Positions 49,093-59,390 of a stretch of 64,000 bases of DNA are shown here, piece after piece (positions within the stretch are counted from its first letter, which is position 1; each line of letters starts with the position of its first letter). The stretch lies in assembly GCF_000005505.3 (NCBI RefSeq), contig NC_016131.3, positions 21,907,501-21,971,500 of the forward strand. The letters are read 5' to 3'. Source of the DNA: Brachypodium distachyon. Taxonomy: Eukaryota; Streptophyta; Magnoliopsida; Poales; Poaceae. Made by a program: the position numbers and the translations under genes. Below the pieces are notes generated by a model. The model saw only the letters and a list, made by a program, of their open reading frames with translations. It had not been told where the DNA came from and did no database searches.

Positions 49093-49804
49093 TATGTTTA
49101 TTTAATATAAGTATAAACAACATGTAGGGAGAAGGTACTACAATTTTCTTGACAGACAATATTAATTTATGTGCAACAGGTTACGTAACTTGTGGTATTG
49201 TAGAAGCCATTTTTCAGTTTTTCACATACACGGCCTGCAAATTACCACAGTTTTTCTACGAATTCAAACAAATGGTACAAATGGTTTCCAACTATTCTCT
49301 ACGAGTCTGCTTGAGTGCTTGCATTTTTGTAATTTTTAGAACTTTCAAGTCTGACTTATTTTTTAAAGTCTCCAAAATGTATTCTAAAAATTCACATACT
49401 AGTTGCCTGCCAGGACAATGCTTACATCTTTTGGGGTGTTTTGGGCACAATGCTGACCGTATCTATATCACCGTAATCGTACCGGCCGGCCCATCATGAT
49501 TGGCACCGGCCCTCGTGAGGGTAAGACTTTCGCAAGAGTTGCCTAAAAAAACAGACTTCCGCAAGAGCGCTCATCCCTCCACCTGAGACCTGCAGCGGCA
49601 GCGGCGAGACTGTGCCAGGCCGGCCAGATCCGATGACACTACGCCGCGCCACCGCCTCACCACACCGCCCTGGACGCCTGCGAGATGCGGCCACTAAACA
49701 CGCTCAAAAAGGGAACACGCTCAGCATTTAAAAAACTTGAACAATTATTAAACGCTAACTATGTATTCCCACCGATCCATAATAATTAAGTGTCGTGAAT
49801 ATAT

Positions 49805-49930
49805 TATATATTATATACTAAAAGCAATATGAGGGGTACCGAGGGGAGCTTTCACGTTGATCCACATCATCCCAATTATTCTGGACATTGGATCTTGCAT
49901 CTAACGGTCTATATTTAATGAGGGAGTATG
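49805..49930 (+). mobile_element. Helitron-like 5'-end fragment
   Basis: TATATACTAAAAGCAATATG, then GGGGTACCGAGGGGAGC and GTTGATCCACATCATCC, matches the 5' regions of the two other Helitron-like units at 50208 and about 51385. No 3' terminus is attached. Confidence 0.5.
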
Positions 49931-50189
49931 TTTGATTGGCTATCTATAAGGTTTCAGGTCCAAGAAGGCCCAATTTGTAGAATTAGTGATAATTAGAGGT
50001 ATATCTGATGGCATTAAAACAATTTTAGGCCTATTAGGCCCAATATGTTATAATCGATGGTAATTAAGTTAATTTGTTTTTATGGTGCCAAACGACTCTG
50101 TTATACGACGACATTTCAACATTATTATCATTGTTTTTCTTCACAGGTCATCAGAATATTAAATAATAAGCTAAATCTATTAGTCATAA

Positions 50190-50208
50190 TATATATATAT
50201 ATATATAT
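50190..50208. repeat. AT dinucleotide microsatellite
   Basis: About nine to ten uninterrupted AT units directly precede the TC-starting 5' end of a Helitron-like element. Confidence 0.9.
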
Positions 50209-51350
50209 CTACATCTACTATATATTAAAAGAAAAATAAGGGGTACCGAAGAGAGGCTAAACGTTGATCCACATCATCCGAATTAATTTAACATGAAGCA
50301 ACCAGATGACAGACGCATCTTTTTTTTAACCTAAACAAACTCTTACAGTTCAGGTTTATTTTCCATAAAGTCTGCTACACGTGCCTTCGTTGAAGCCGCC
50401 ACCCTCAATGCTGGAGCGTGCGCCACATGTCTTCGCTGGTGACAAGGTAGGCCAAGCTTTGGAAGGGAATCGTAGAGCCCACGTCCATAATGAAAAATGT
50501 TTACGGATATGCGTGAACTAGGTTGCGTTGCAGCAATTCATCGAGATCAAACAAATTAATACTTCAGCAAAGTCCTACGCACATTTGGTGTCATGTCATT
50601 ATTAACTGGAATTTTTACATTCGGTGGTAATTAGCGACTTAACACGGTGCCATCCAAGAGTTCAGTGGTAATTAGTGGTCTGATCTTCGTCTCCACGTGG
50701 GGTGGCCAATGCAAGTGCTTGCAACATCACAGCACGGCGGCTTTGCAGCTTGCACGCGCGGTGCTCTCCACACCTCCGCTGCTGTGATCAGCCGCCCCAG
50801 CGCCATTGGCCATTGCTGCCATGATCCGTCGTCGTCGAGACGCCATCAGGTCTCTATTGTCGTGATCCACGGCCGCCACAACGCTCTATCAGCTGCCACC
50901 GGATGCCACCTCGCTCACTCGCTGCACCGCGCGCCAGCTCGCAAGGAATGCTTGACGCATCATCGGTCCAAAATAATAATTAAATACTAAAAATATATAA
51001 GTTTGTGATCAATGTCTAAAAGGAAATTTAAAAATTATATAAAATAATATTGCATAAAGTAAAATGTAGCAAATGCATAAGTTCCTTATTCAAGCTCAAC
51101 GCTTATATTGCAAATAATCTTAATAAAATACAAATCTGTTGCTAAAAAAATATAATGACAATCTAATCTACAATATAATGTGTTATTGAATCAATCTAAT
51201 GATACATAATATTCCATCTTATCATTTCAAAAAATTTGTCTTCACGAAAAACAATAAAAAAAAAGCTATACATATTTTGGTTAAGTAAAATATATAAGAA
51301 ATCAAATATTTCATTATACAAGTCTAGCCGCGCAATCTGCGCAGGTCGCC
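50208..51350 (+). mobile_element. Helitron-like element, degenerate 3' end
   Basis: The 5' end begins TCTACATCTACTATATATTA after an AT run, as Helitrons prefer to insert at AT. It continues with AAGGGGTACCGAAGAGAGGC. The probable 3' end at 51323-51350 reads TCTAGCCGCGCAATCTGCGC, a decayed form of the hairpin at 53784-53802, but no clear CTRR terminus follows. A GC-rich piece at 50690-50950 may be captured host DNA. Confidence 0.55.
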
Positions 51351-52713
51351 CCAATCATTTCTAGCCGTTAGGTATGAGATCTACCAGTCCTACAAGCAAT
51401 ATGAGATGTACCTGGGGAGCCTCCACATTGATTCACATCACCCCAATTATTTCCAGACGTTAGATGTCAGATATACGAATCCTACAAATCGTTCGTTTGA
51501 TGTTACGTTCGGCTGAACCTCTAAAAAGAAACATCGTGTCCAAACTAACAACAGGAAGTAGTGGAGGGAGGCGCCAAGCAGAGCAACAATGAAGCGATAG
51601 ACAAGGGTGGGAGTACTGTGGCGGCTGTGGCCTCGCCGCCTAGGGGAATTGGGTAATGAAAGGCTCAAGGGAGGGATTTCACACTTTAGGTAGGGAACTA
51701 TATCCCTTAGAGCCTCCACAATGGCGCTGGACACGGGGGAGGCGGTGCAGGGGTGCGCGTGGAGGGGCGGAGGCGTTGTTGGGCGAGTGCGGCGTAGGGG
51801 CACGAGCGGAGGCAATGCAGGGCATGTGCAGGAGGGGCAGAGGTGGTGCAGAGGGCGCGCGGAGGAGGTGCAGGGCCGCGAGCGGAGGTGGTGCAGTGGG
51901 GCGCTGGAGGAGTTGGGGTCCGAGGATTTGATGGGAAAGTCAGGCTGGGGAAGGAGAAGATATAAGTGAAAGATCGGTATGGTCGACTAGGGGTGGGGGT
52001 GAATAGGAGACTAAAAAGTTATGGCTTTTCTTTTTCTTTTCTCGAGAGATACAAACACTTAATCCTAGGGTTTTCTAAATTCTCTAAAGTGAATGCAACC
52101 CTAGAATGAAATGTAATAGCGGAAGCAACACTATATAGTAAGAATATAAAGAGGAAATGATACCACACGTGGAGACGAAGATTTCACCGGAGTTCCACCT
52201 ATTGCGATCGGTGTACGTCTCCGTTTTGAGTAGTGCTCTACCACAAATGTAGAGACGTCACGAAGGCTCACTCTATTCTCCAACTCACCACACCACAAAG
52301 GTGGGATGAGGTCTCACAACACCACAAAGGTGAGGTGAGTTCCACTAATGGCTTCCTTGAGGGCGAACGCCGAACCCCTACAAACTTGACCGAGGCAAAC
52401 TCCACAATTCAATAGGAGGCTCCAATCCAAGCCTCAAGCTCCTCATACATCAAGGGAGAGCTTAAGGTGACCGCTTCTGTCTAGGGTTCCCAACAACCCA
52501 AGAGAAACGAAATCCACAAAGAAAACAAGGGGAATCAACTTTTTGACTTCGTGAAACCCTAGAGCAAGATCTTCTCCTCCAATCCTCAAAGAATCAAGAG
52601 TTGGGAGTAGCTAGGGAGGGAGATCTTGGAGATTTGAGCCTTTTGTGTTCTTGGGGTGAGAGGGGCTGTTCTTGGCTGTGAAACGGTCAGCTAGCTCGTT
52701 GGGGATGAAGGGG

Positions 52714-52722
52714 TATATATAT
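52714..52722 (-). promoter_or_regulatory. TATA box of the solo LTR
   Basis: ATATATATA, with CC before it on the minus strand, lies about 515 bp from the minus-strand start of the LTR, a normal place for the U3/R boundary. Confidence 0.55.
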
Positions 52723-52764
52723 GGGGTTCCTAAAATCGAGCCGTTATGCACTGCGCAAAGACAG

Positions 52765-52900
52765 GCCGGAACTTCCGGTCATAGCCGGAACTTCCGGTCA
52801 AACGGAAGTTCCGCATATTACCGGAAGGTTCGCATTTTCCGCCGATCCTAATAGAGAGCAACAGGAGGTTGGGGCGGAAGTTCCGGCCGGAACTTCCGCC
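52765..52900. repeat. Cluster of GGAACTTCC-type palindromes in the LTR
   Basis: CCGGAACTTCCGG occurs at 52765-52777 and 52785-52797, CGGAAGTTCCG at 52803-52813, a degenerate copy at 52821, and a perfect 26-bp palindrome at 52874-52899 made of two head-to-head copies. All lie within 140 bp, upstream of the TATA box on the LTR's own strand. Confidence 0.9.
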
Positions 52901-53470
52901 ACCAAGACTGCAGGCAGAACACAACATGTTGAGTTTCGTTCTTCTCTCTCACGTTTTGGGGTAGGCTTTTTAGTGGATGCAAATTGTGTAGTTGTGTACG
53001 TGAAATTGATTCACCCATTACCTTCACTTGTGGATTCCCTCTTAATAGTACGGATGTCCTGCGACTCAAATCAAAACAAAAAAGCCGCTGACACCACTAC
53101 GCTTCACAGCATCTTGAGGGTCCACATCAACGTCTTGTGCCAATTTCTTTATGAAATCTGAAACACTTGACACACGATTAGATACACAACATGTTGTCAT
53201 CACCACCAAAACCACTTAGGAGATAAATGCCCTTTCAATAAGGGAAATGAGTTTCTTAATTCATTCTTATGTGGGTCCCATTGAGCGCGCAAGTTTGGCA
53301 TCATCTGCCCTGTAGGAAAACTAAAATTTAGCATCCATGCTAAATTGGACGACAAACTTGGCTTTTGGTACGCCGTGGAAGCCCTTAGGTATACAAATAT
53401 CATGTCTTTGATTTGAGAAAATATGATGGATAGATACGTATCGGACAAAATCCAATATCAGTGAATTATA

Positions 53471-53545
53471 CTCCCTCCATCCGGATTTATAAAAATTGCA
53501 GTGAATTTTGTGCCAAACTTTGACGAATAATTTTAAAAATGTAGG
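53471..53545 (+). mobile_element. Half Stowaway-like element
   Basis: Only one terminus is present: CTCCCTCCATCCGGATTTAT, followed by AAACTTTGACGAATA. No matching right end was found downstream. Confidence 0.5.
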
Positions 53546-53842
53546 TATATAAAGGTTATACCATTGATTGGGTTTTTCAATACGAATACAACGATACATC
53601 TTTTGTGTCGTAATAACGTCGTATTACCAAGTAATGTTTCGCCAGCGTCCCTTATAAAATATTGTGCGGGCCTTATAAACCCGACCAGTGGGAGTGTAAC
53701 AGGCAGGGAATCAAAAGAGGTGCAAATTGAAAAATTCATTAGCACATGTAAAAAAATAATACAATAACGATCATCAGGTCTAGCCCGCGCATTTCGCGCG
53801 GGCCACCATGCTAGTTTAATACAAAGTTAGTATAAAATTGTA

Positions 53843-53930
53843 CTCCCTCCGATCCATAATAAGTGAGTTTGTACTAAGGGAATACTAATTTTGTACTAAA
53901 TCGAAGACACTTATTATGAATCGGAGGGAG
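53843..53930. mobile_element. Stowaway MITE, 88 bp
   Basis: The element runs from CTCCCTCCGATCCATAATAA to TTATTATGAATCGGAGGGAG with TA at both flanks. It is close to the element in the FLY-like intron at 9312-9403. Confidence 0.92.
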
Positions 53931-53977
53931 TAGGTTTTTCTAAAGTTTTCTAAATAACGCTAGCTAGTTGTGTCCCA

Positions 53978-54036
53978 TGGCTGTGTGTATCGATTGATGC
54001 AGAGGCCGGGGTATTCCCTCCTTTTCGAAAAAAAAA
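53978..54036 (+). mobile_element. Extremely 5'-truncated LINE insertion, about 59 bp
   Basis: The insert carries only a LINE 3' terminus (GCTGTGTGTATCGATTGATG, AGAGGCCGGGG, CTCCTTTTCG) plus a 9-nt A tail. It is flanked by GCTAGCTAGTTGTGTCCCA (53959-53977) and GCTAGCTGTGTCCCA (54037-54051), near-identical target duplications. Confidence 0.8.
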
Positions 54037-56076
54037 GCTAGCTGTGTCCCAAAATAAAAAGAAAAACGCTAGCTAGCAGTGAAACATACTGATCATATAC
54101 ATAAAATCACTTTAAGACCTAGGCATTGTTGACAAGGGGGAGTTCACATGGAGATCTTTGCCCTTTTATTTTTGTTGGTTTTTGCTTAGATACACTAATT
54201 CCAAAGAGAGACGTTTCATATACTGATTAGGATAATTTGCAATCCCCTAATTACGTACCTATTACCCCACATGAAGTCATAAACCATACAATAAATCGAA
54301 ACTTTTAGATAGAAGATGGATACGCATACGCATGTCATGGATATTTCTTCGCCCTCTTTTTCGGTCCTCCGGTGCATAGCGATACCAGTCAATCAGGCCG
54401 GGATCCACACACACTCGCAAAAGTTAAGTCACCTCTGTCCTCTGGCTACTAGCTAGTAGTACTAACTAGCTAATGTTGCTTGTTCAAAGTGTTCAACCAC
54501 CGTGGCCCTCGGCCGGTTCAGCTCCCCTTTCCTAAGAAAGGTGCATTGCACAATGAATACCATGCCGTGTCATTATCAGAAGCCCAAAGTACAATAGCTA
54601 ATTAGTTGGTTGTCAGGATATTCCAGGTAAAACTGACTCAGTGGCACTTGTTGGAAATGATTATATCAATGGTACTATGTAGGAGTATGATCATATCACT
54701 CTTCACTCCTTCATCGCTCTTTTTTCCGATCCCTCGGTTAACGGTCACCTTCCAATGGGGAATTTGTGAAATGTTCCCATGCGTGATGGCAGGGTCGAGC
54801 TGGAGCCTTTTCCTGTCCTTGTGTATTATCCACAATTCTCACAAGATTCTATCTTCTTTCCAGTAACGAGTACTTAAAGACACGATGGTGTGCCCACTGA
54901 ATGGTGAACTGGTGATAGTTTGTGGTTCTCTATAGCTGGCGGTTTCGCTCTCTACAATCATTTACCTCTTCTGGGATCTTTTGGAGTACCTATGGACTTT
55001 TAGATTGAAACACTATGATGAATGTTATTCGTCGACGTGACTATCTATCTATCTTATTGTAAAATTCTTGCTCTTTGAAATAATATATTCAGGTGGGTAT
55101 TCTCTCCCCCTTCGGTGATTGTCTTAAAAAAAGAAAAAATGTCAGCACTTAAGTGGTGAGGGTCGTCCCGCACCTCTTTAGGGGGCAACTAGAGGGCATT
55201 TGGAAACCTAGCCAGCACCACTCCTCCTAATGTAATTTTTGTTAGGTTTGGATATAGAAACATCATTTATCAAAGCTAAATTTAGATCACGGAAATGAAA
55301 TTGCTCCTGGAGACGAATCGAGATCATCTCGCACACATCAGTCTCAGTCGTCAAGCAACTGTAGAGAGGTTGCGCTTTTCAAGATCTCACCCACCAGGTA
55401 GAAATCACTTTCCTAACTGGAGTACTATGATTTTACACATGATGGGAAGGCCAACCAGCTTGCTAATTAACGAGAAGCAAAACGCATCTAGTTGTAAGAT
55501 AGCATCCGTTCCTATGCGTAAAGGTTCTTGTCGCTCGCCGGCAGGGTCCCTTTCTGCCGCGAAGTTGGCCAACATCTCCGGCTCGGGGGCCCCGGCCCCT
55601 CGCGCGCGGCACGCGGCGTGCCTCCCCGTGCCCGGCACATGCAATAGCTGCTTTGGAGGAGCCGATCGAGCACAGACCATTCTCGTCGTCCATCCCATCC
55701 GTCACATATGCCTCTGATCTGTATCCAACTAACAAAGCTTAGGTGGTTGCTGCCTAAATTGCATGGCTAAACAGTGGAGCTATGAATATTAGTACTAGCT
55801 CAACAGGCAGAATATTTATAGGAAATGCTTGTGTTGAGTACTTGAGTGAATATCTGTAATTCATGGAATATGTCACTTTTTTCTTGCAGTCTAGCTAGAT
55901 CTTACGACCCCACTACACCTACTAATTAACTAGTCCTCCCAATTAGTGGGGAGAGAAGGACGATGGAAAAACAAAGATGACGTGGGGTCCGAGTGTGCAA
56001 AACTACGGTGGCGTGGCAGCCATGTGGATAAAACCACAGTCCACATTATCAATACTGCTTTTGATAACCAGTTTTT

Positions 56077-56384
56077 TTTTAAGAAACACGGTACAAACGT
56101 AAACGCTCACAACAGGCGCGTACACTCACCCCCATGAACGCACACACTCACACCCTATCTCTATGAGCACCTCCAAAAGACTGAGCCGGCAAATCTTGAG
56201 AGATTGACCAAGTCACCGCATGCGCCTCGCTGTTGACGGGTACGTCACCTACCACTAAAAGAATAGCACCTGTTAAATTCTGAAATAATCCAGAAAAATG
56301 TGACATCCATGTCAAGTAACTTAAACCTGGGTAGGGCTGGTTCCACCACAAGGAACCAGACCACCTGAGTTAGACTCAGTTCAC
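56077..56384 (-). mobile_element. tRNA-derived SINE with 16-bp target duplication
   Basis: The 16-bp TTGATAACCAGTTTTT is repeated at 56061-56076 and 56385-56400. On the minus strand the insert begins with a tRNA-like region: TAACTCAGGTGG resembles box A, and GGTTTAAGTTA about 55 bp further on resembles box B. It ends GTGTTTCTTAAAAA at an A tail. The GTGAGTGTGTGCGTTCATG type of 3' region is common in grass SINE/LINE tails. The exact family is not named. Confidence 0.85.
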
Positions 56385-57653
56385 TTGATAACCAGTTTTT
56401 GAAGGTAAAGTGCTTTGGACAAAGTAGTTTATGAGAGAAAGTGAACCGACTGATAATTTAGGGGCAAAGTGGACTCTTCTGTTTTAACACTGACAAGGTG
56501 TCACGTCGATAATCTGCTTCTATGCAAATATTTTGACCCACACATAAAAAATAAGTACACATCTAGTATGTTTTATGATGAATCTAGAAATGTCTTTTCT
56601 CTAAAAAGAGAATCTGGAAATGTCAATTTGGTTTGCGGATCCGGATTATGAGATGTTTGGCTGGTAGCCCGGTACAAATTCTAAAAGGACTTGTATAATG
56701 AATTAGGAGAATAACCAGGAGGGATTTGCATATATACCATTCAGAATTTTCTAAATGTTCAAATACCACTCAAAAATTTCCCTTTTAGATATTGCGCCAC
56801 GTCCAAATTTCCGCTTTCCAAATCTATAACTTACTGTCGTCCCTCATTTATCGCTCGAGCATGATCATCGTCAACCATGCCCTCAAACTGAACCGTTTTC
56901 TTAATTGATTATCATGAATGAAACAATAATGTGTCGGGTCAAAAAAAAAACAATAATGTGTAAAGCTCAACTGTTGAATACATTTTTCTATACGGAACTT
57001 CTCATCTCTTTATCTATATCCTATTCCAGTTGTCGTTTCTCTTTGTATAATTCCTGGTGATCTCCACCCCTGATCAAGAACGTGCAGGGAGGGTTATACC
57101 GGGGCCCGGCCTTATGCTTCTCGTCCCTGGAATCCGTGATGGAACGTCCCTTTTTCTGTACCAATAGCTCGATCCCTTGTCTCTCCAGTCCACATGCATG
57201 TTATCTCATTTCTCGCCCCATCAAGCCATCAGCCCATCTGTTTGTTCCTCTCCTTTTGTTGTGAGAATTATTGCAAAGCTTGACTCCAGACCAGGACTAG
57301 ATCTCTCCCAATAAATCGCCGTGCATGTCCTATGCCGGTGTAACCGAGTGCAACACTGTCCTGCTTGACTGTTCATCGACGTCGAGGTGGTATATATATG
57401 CATGTCCTTTTCGGTTTGACAACCCGTGTGAGATCTTGAGCGAGGGTGTCAGGATCGGCATCCTAGGTAGATCTCGTACGTGCCCTGTTTGTACCGGGCT
57501 CACCCGTAAGCATCTTCAACAGTGGTACATCTCCATTTTTCGACGGTGACATGTCATTTTGTTTGACATGCATGAACTCTCTGGAAGAGAGAATAGGAGG
57601 AAACCCAAGCGAGTTTGTTCTTAAACGAGAGATGATCTCGTTGCTAATAACTA

Positions 57654-57725
57654 CTCCCTCCTATTCATAAAAAGTACCGCCCACTTAGTACAAAATGGGT
57701 GACATTTTTTATGTATCGGACGGAG
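57654..57725. mobile_element. Short Stowaway MITE
   Basis: A 72-bp element from CTCCCTCCTATTCATAAAAA to TTTTTATGTATCGGACGGAG, TA at the right flank. The inner arms pair as CCACTTAGTAC and GTACAAAATGGGTG only loosely. Confidence 0.78.
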
Positions 57726-58254
57726 TAGGAGTTAGAAACAAACAAGTTTTTTTCATCGGTCGACTTGAGAGATCTCAATAATGAGGAGAGGAAACTATGT
57801 GAGAGCATTTTCAACATCATGCTCATATTTTGGATACCCAAAACTATTATGATCGGAGAAAGAAAAAAATTGAATACTCAAACTTGCCTAGCTTTTGCAG
57901 CGTACCCAAAACTAAGTATGCATAATTAACCATATTCTTTTGTTTCTTTCGTTTTTTCAAAAATCTCTCATCTTCCCCAAATCACTCAAATCGAATTTCA
58001 AGTCGATTCCAAATGTATGTATGTTGTTGAAGATACTATTAGTAACGAAGGTGGCGAAAGTCATTCCTAATTGGTGCCTTCTGTCACCGGAATATGTCAC
58101 TGGAAGATGGGGCTGTAGCAGGTGGGTTAGCAACGACCCCCGAATCTAGTTGCTTGAAAAGGTTGATAGATTGATCTGTTCATCTGGACTAAGTGTTGTC
58201 TCGGCAGCGTCCGTCTTTGTTGCAGAATAATATACTGCCATGTCAATTGTATAC

Positions 58255-58425
58255 ATCGTAGCATTCGACGTGGAAAAATCTAAGATAAAAGCACGTCATG
58301 AGTAGTCAAACCAATCAAATTTAAGAGAGGGGACAAAAGTATCGGATTATATCAATTAAAGGACTAAACGTATACAATTTATAGTTCATCTAAACTTTGC
58401 TGTCAATTAAAAGACCAAAAATATG
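58255..58425 (+). repeat. Half copy of the long-armed repeat seen at 27.7 kb
   Basis: GTAGCATTCGACGTGGAAAA, AAAGTATCGGATTATATC, ACTAAACGTATACAATTT and AAACTTTGCTGTCAATTA match the centre and right arm of 27702-28106 in the same order. The left arm is missing or too decayed to see. Confidence 0.65.
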
Positions 58426-58499
58426 CAGAGTACTTTTCCCTCGGGAATAATCTAGACGTAACCATCGAGGTTTAAGAGTCGTGTCCTTGGATTTCACTC

Positions 58500-58938
58500 G
58501 TGTCTCATACGTTTCCACTCACGTTTGGACGTTGGGTTCGGGGTCTGGGTAAACCACTTATATCGCTTATCCTTGTAGAGGCTTGTGCAATTTGTTGGTC
58601 GATTTGAAATTGCAAAAATGATTATGTTTTAACAAGAAAATTTTTTCCAACCGGTCAATGTTGTTCTGCATGTGGCTCACTGGCTCCGTATTTGATCCCT
58701 CGTGTTTTCAATGGTGGTTAAAGAATTTATGAAATTTAGATGCAACCGATTGGAGACGGTGAGACGAAAATTCTTCGGCCGGTTTAGACCACCGACCTTA
58801 GGCTAGAAGGCTGATGATTCATTCTAGCCTATTTCTCCTTTTGGTCTTTAAAATTCAAGATATGTACAATGGCTGAACTTTGATGATATAATGGTTATGT
58901 GCATCGGCTGGGACGTTCCTTCTTGATCGAAAAAACTC
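58500..58938 (+). mobile_element. LINE 3'-end remnant
   Basis: Frames give VEACAICWSI followed by NCKND, a broken form of the ORF2 C-terminal tail, then a 3' UTR ending TATGTGCATCGGCTGGGACG, TTCCTTCTTGATCGAAAAAA. Several stops and frame changes show it is old. The 5' edge is uncertain. Confidence 0.68.
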
Positions 58939-59390
58939 ACGAACCGGAGACATTCACTTCACCACCACAAAACGAACAGAACCTGCATTAGATTGCATTT
59001 CTCATGGGCCAACCCCACATGGGCTTATTTCTTTCTTTTCTGAAAAGGAGGGCCTCTTTTGATCTTTCTTTTTTTATTTAGGAAAAAAGGCAGGAGTTCT
59101 GTCGTTTTTGATCTTTTTTAAAAAAAATGTTCAACACTTTTCCTGATCGTGGATCCAAAGGTACGCGTGGAAATCTGATAGACACTTTACACCACAAATA
59201 CAGCTGAAAGATTAACCGAAACAAAAGTGATTTAAACCCCAAAACACAAAAATATCATTTCCCTCTTCCTGGAACCAAGAAATCAACCGAAACGGTATAC
59301 ACGATCGAGAACCGATGGAGCGAAGTAGCACGCAGTACACAATGGGTCGTTCTTTGCTCAACTGTTCAATTGTATACTGTAGGTACGAGA

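Larger units (their letters stand above)
51967..53237 (-). mobile_element. Solo LTR, 1271 bp, with 5-bp target duplication
   Basis: The termini are TGAAAG and CTTTCA (perfect 6-bp inverted ends), flanked by the direct repeat ATAAG at 51962-51966 and 53238-53242. On the minus strand it opens TGAAAGGGCATTTATCTCC and closes with ACCGATCTTTCA, and has a TATA box (52714-52722). There is no PBS, coding region or second LTR, so the internal part was lost, most simply by LTR-LTR recombination. Superfamily cannot be fixed from the LTR alone. Confidence 0.93.
51385..53814 (+). mobile_element. Helitron-like element with intact 3' hairpin, split by a solo LTR
   Basis: The 3' end is classic: a 7-bp stem CCCGCGC/GCGCGGG (53784-53802) with a 5-nt loop, then CCACCATG and the terminal CTAG (53811-53814) followed by T. 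The 5' end near 51385-51400 (TCCTACAAGCAATATGAGAT, GTACCTGGGGAGCC) is degenerate. The interior includes a GC-rich segment with open frames at 51560-51960 and a 1271-bp solo LTR at 51967-53237. No Rep/helicase is encoded, so it is non-autonomous. Assigning this 5' end to this 3' end is an inference. Confidence 0.65.
44659..59390. other. Large transposon-rich intergenic region
   Basis: No complete gene is supported in 14.7 kb. It holds LINE 3' tails (47400-47838, 53978-54036, 58500-58938), Stowaway MITEs, Helitron-like elements at 49.8-53.8 kb around a solo LTR, and a SINE at 56077-56384. In 45000-45660 a GC-rich segment next to the RING gene has open frames on both strands but no recognisable protein. 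I see nothing definable at 45700-47350, 48000-48980, 54060-56050 or 56400-57640. Confidence 0.6.

Noticed and set aside
51447..51969. Open frames in the GC-rich segment of the Helitron-like element
   Set aside because: Gly/Arg/Ala-rich low-complexity translations in several frames. It could be a captured gene fragment, but nothing identifies a parent gene.
55060..55140. LINE-like tail ending TCTTAAAAAAAGAAAAAATG
   Set aside because: Lacks the diagnostic GATGCA-GGCCGGGG block and has no target duplications.
55295..55717. 140-residue plus-strand open frame
   Set aside because: No domain or splice context; the minus strand is equally open and codon use is not grass-like throughout.
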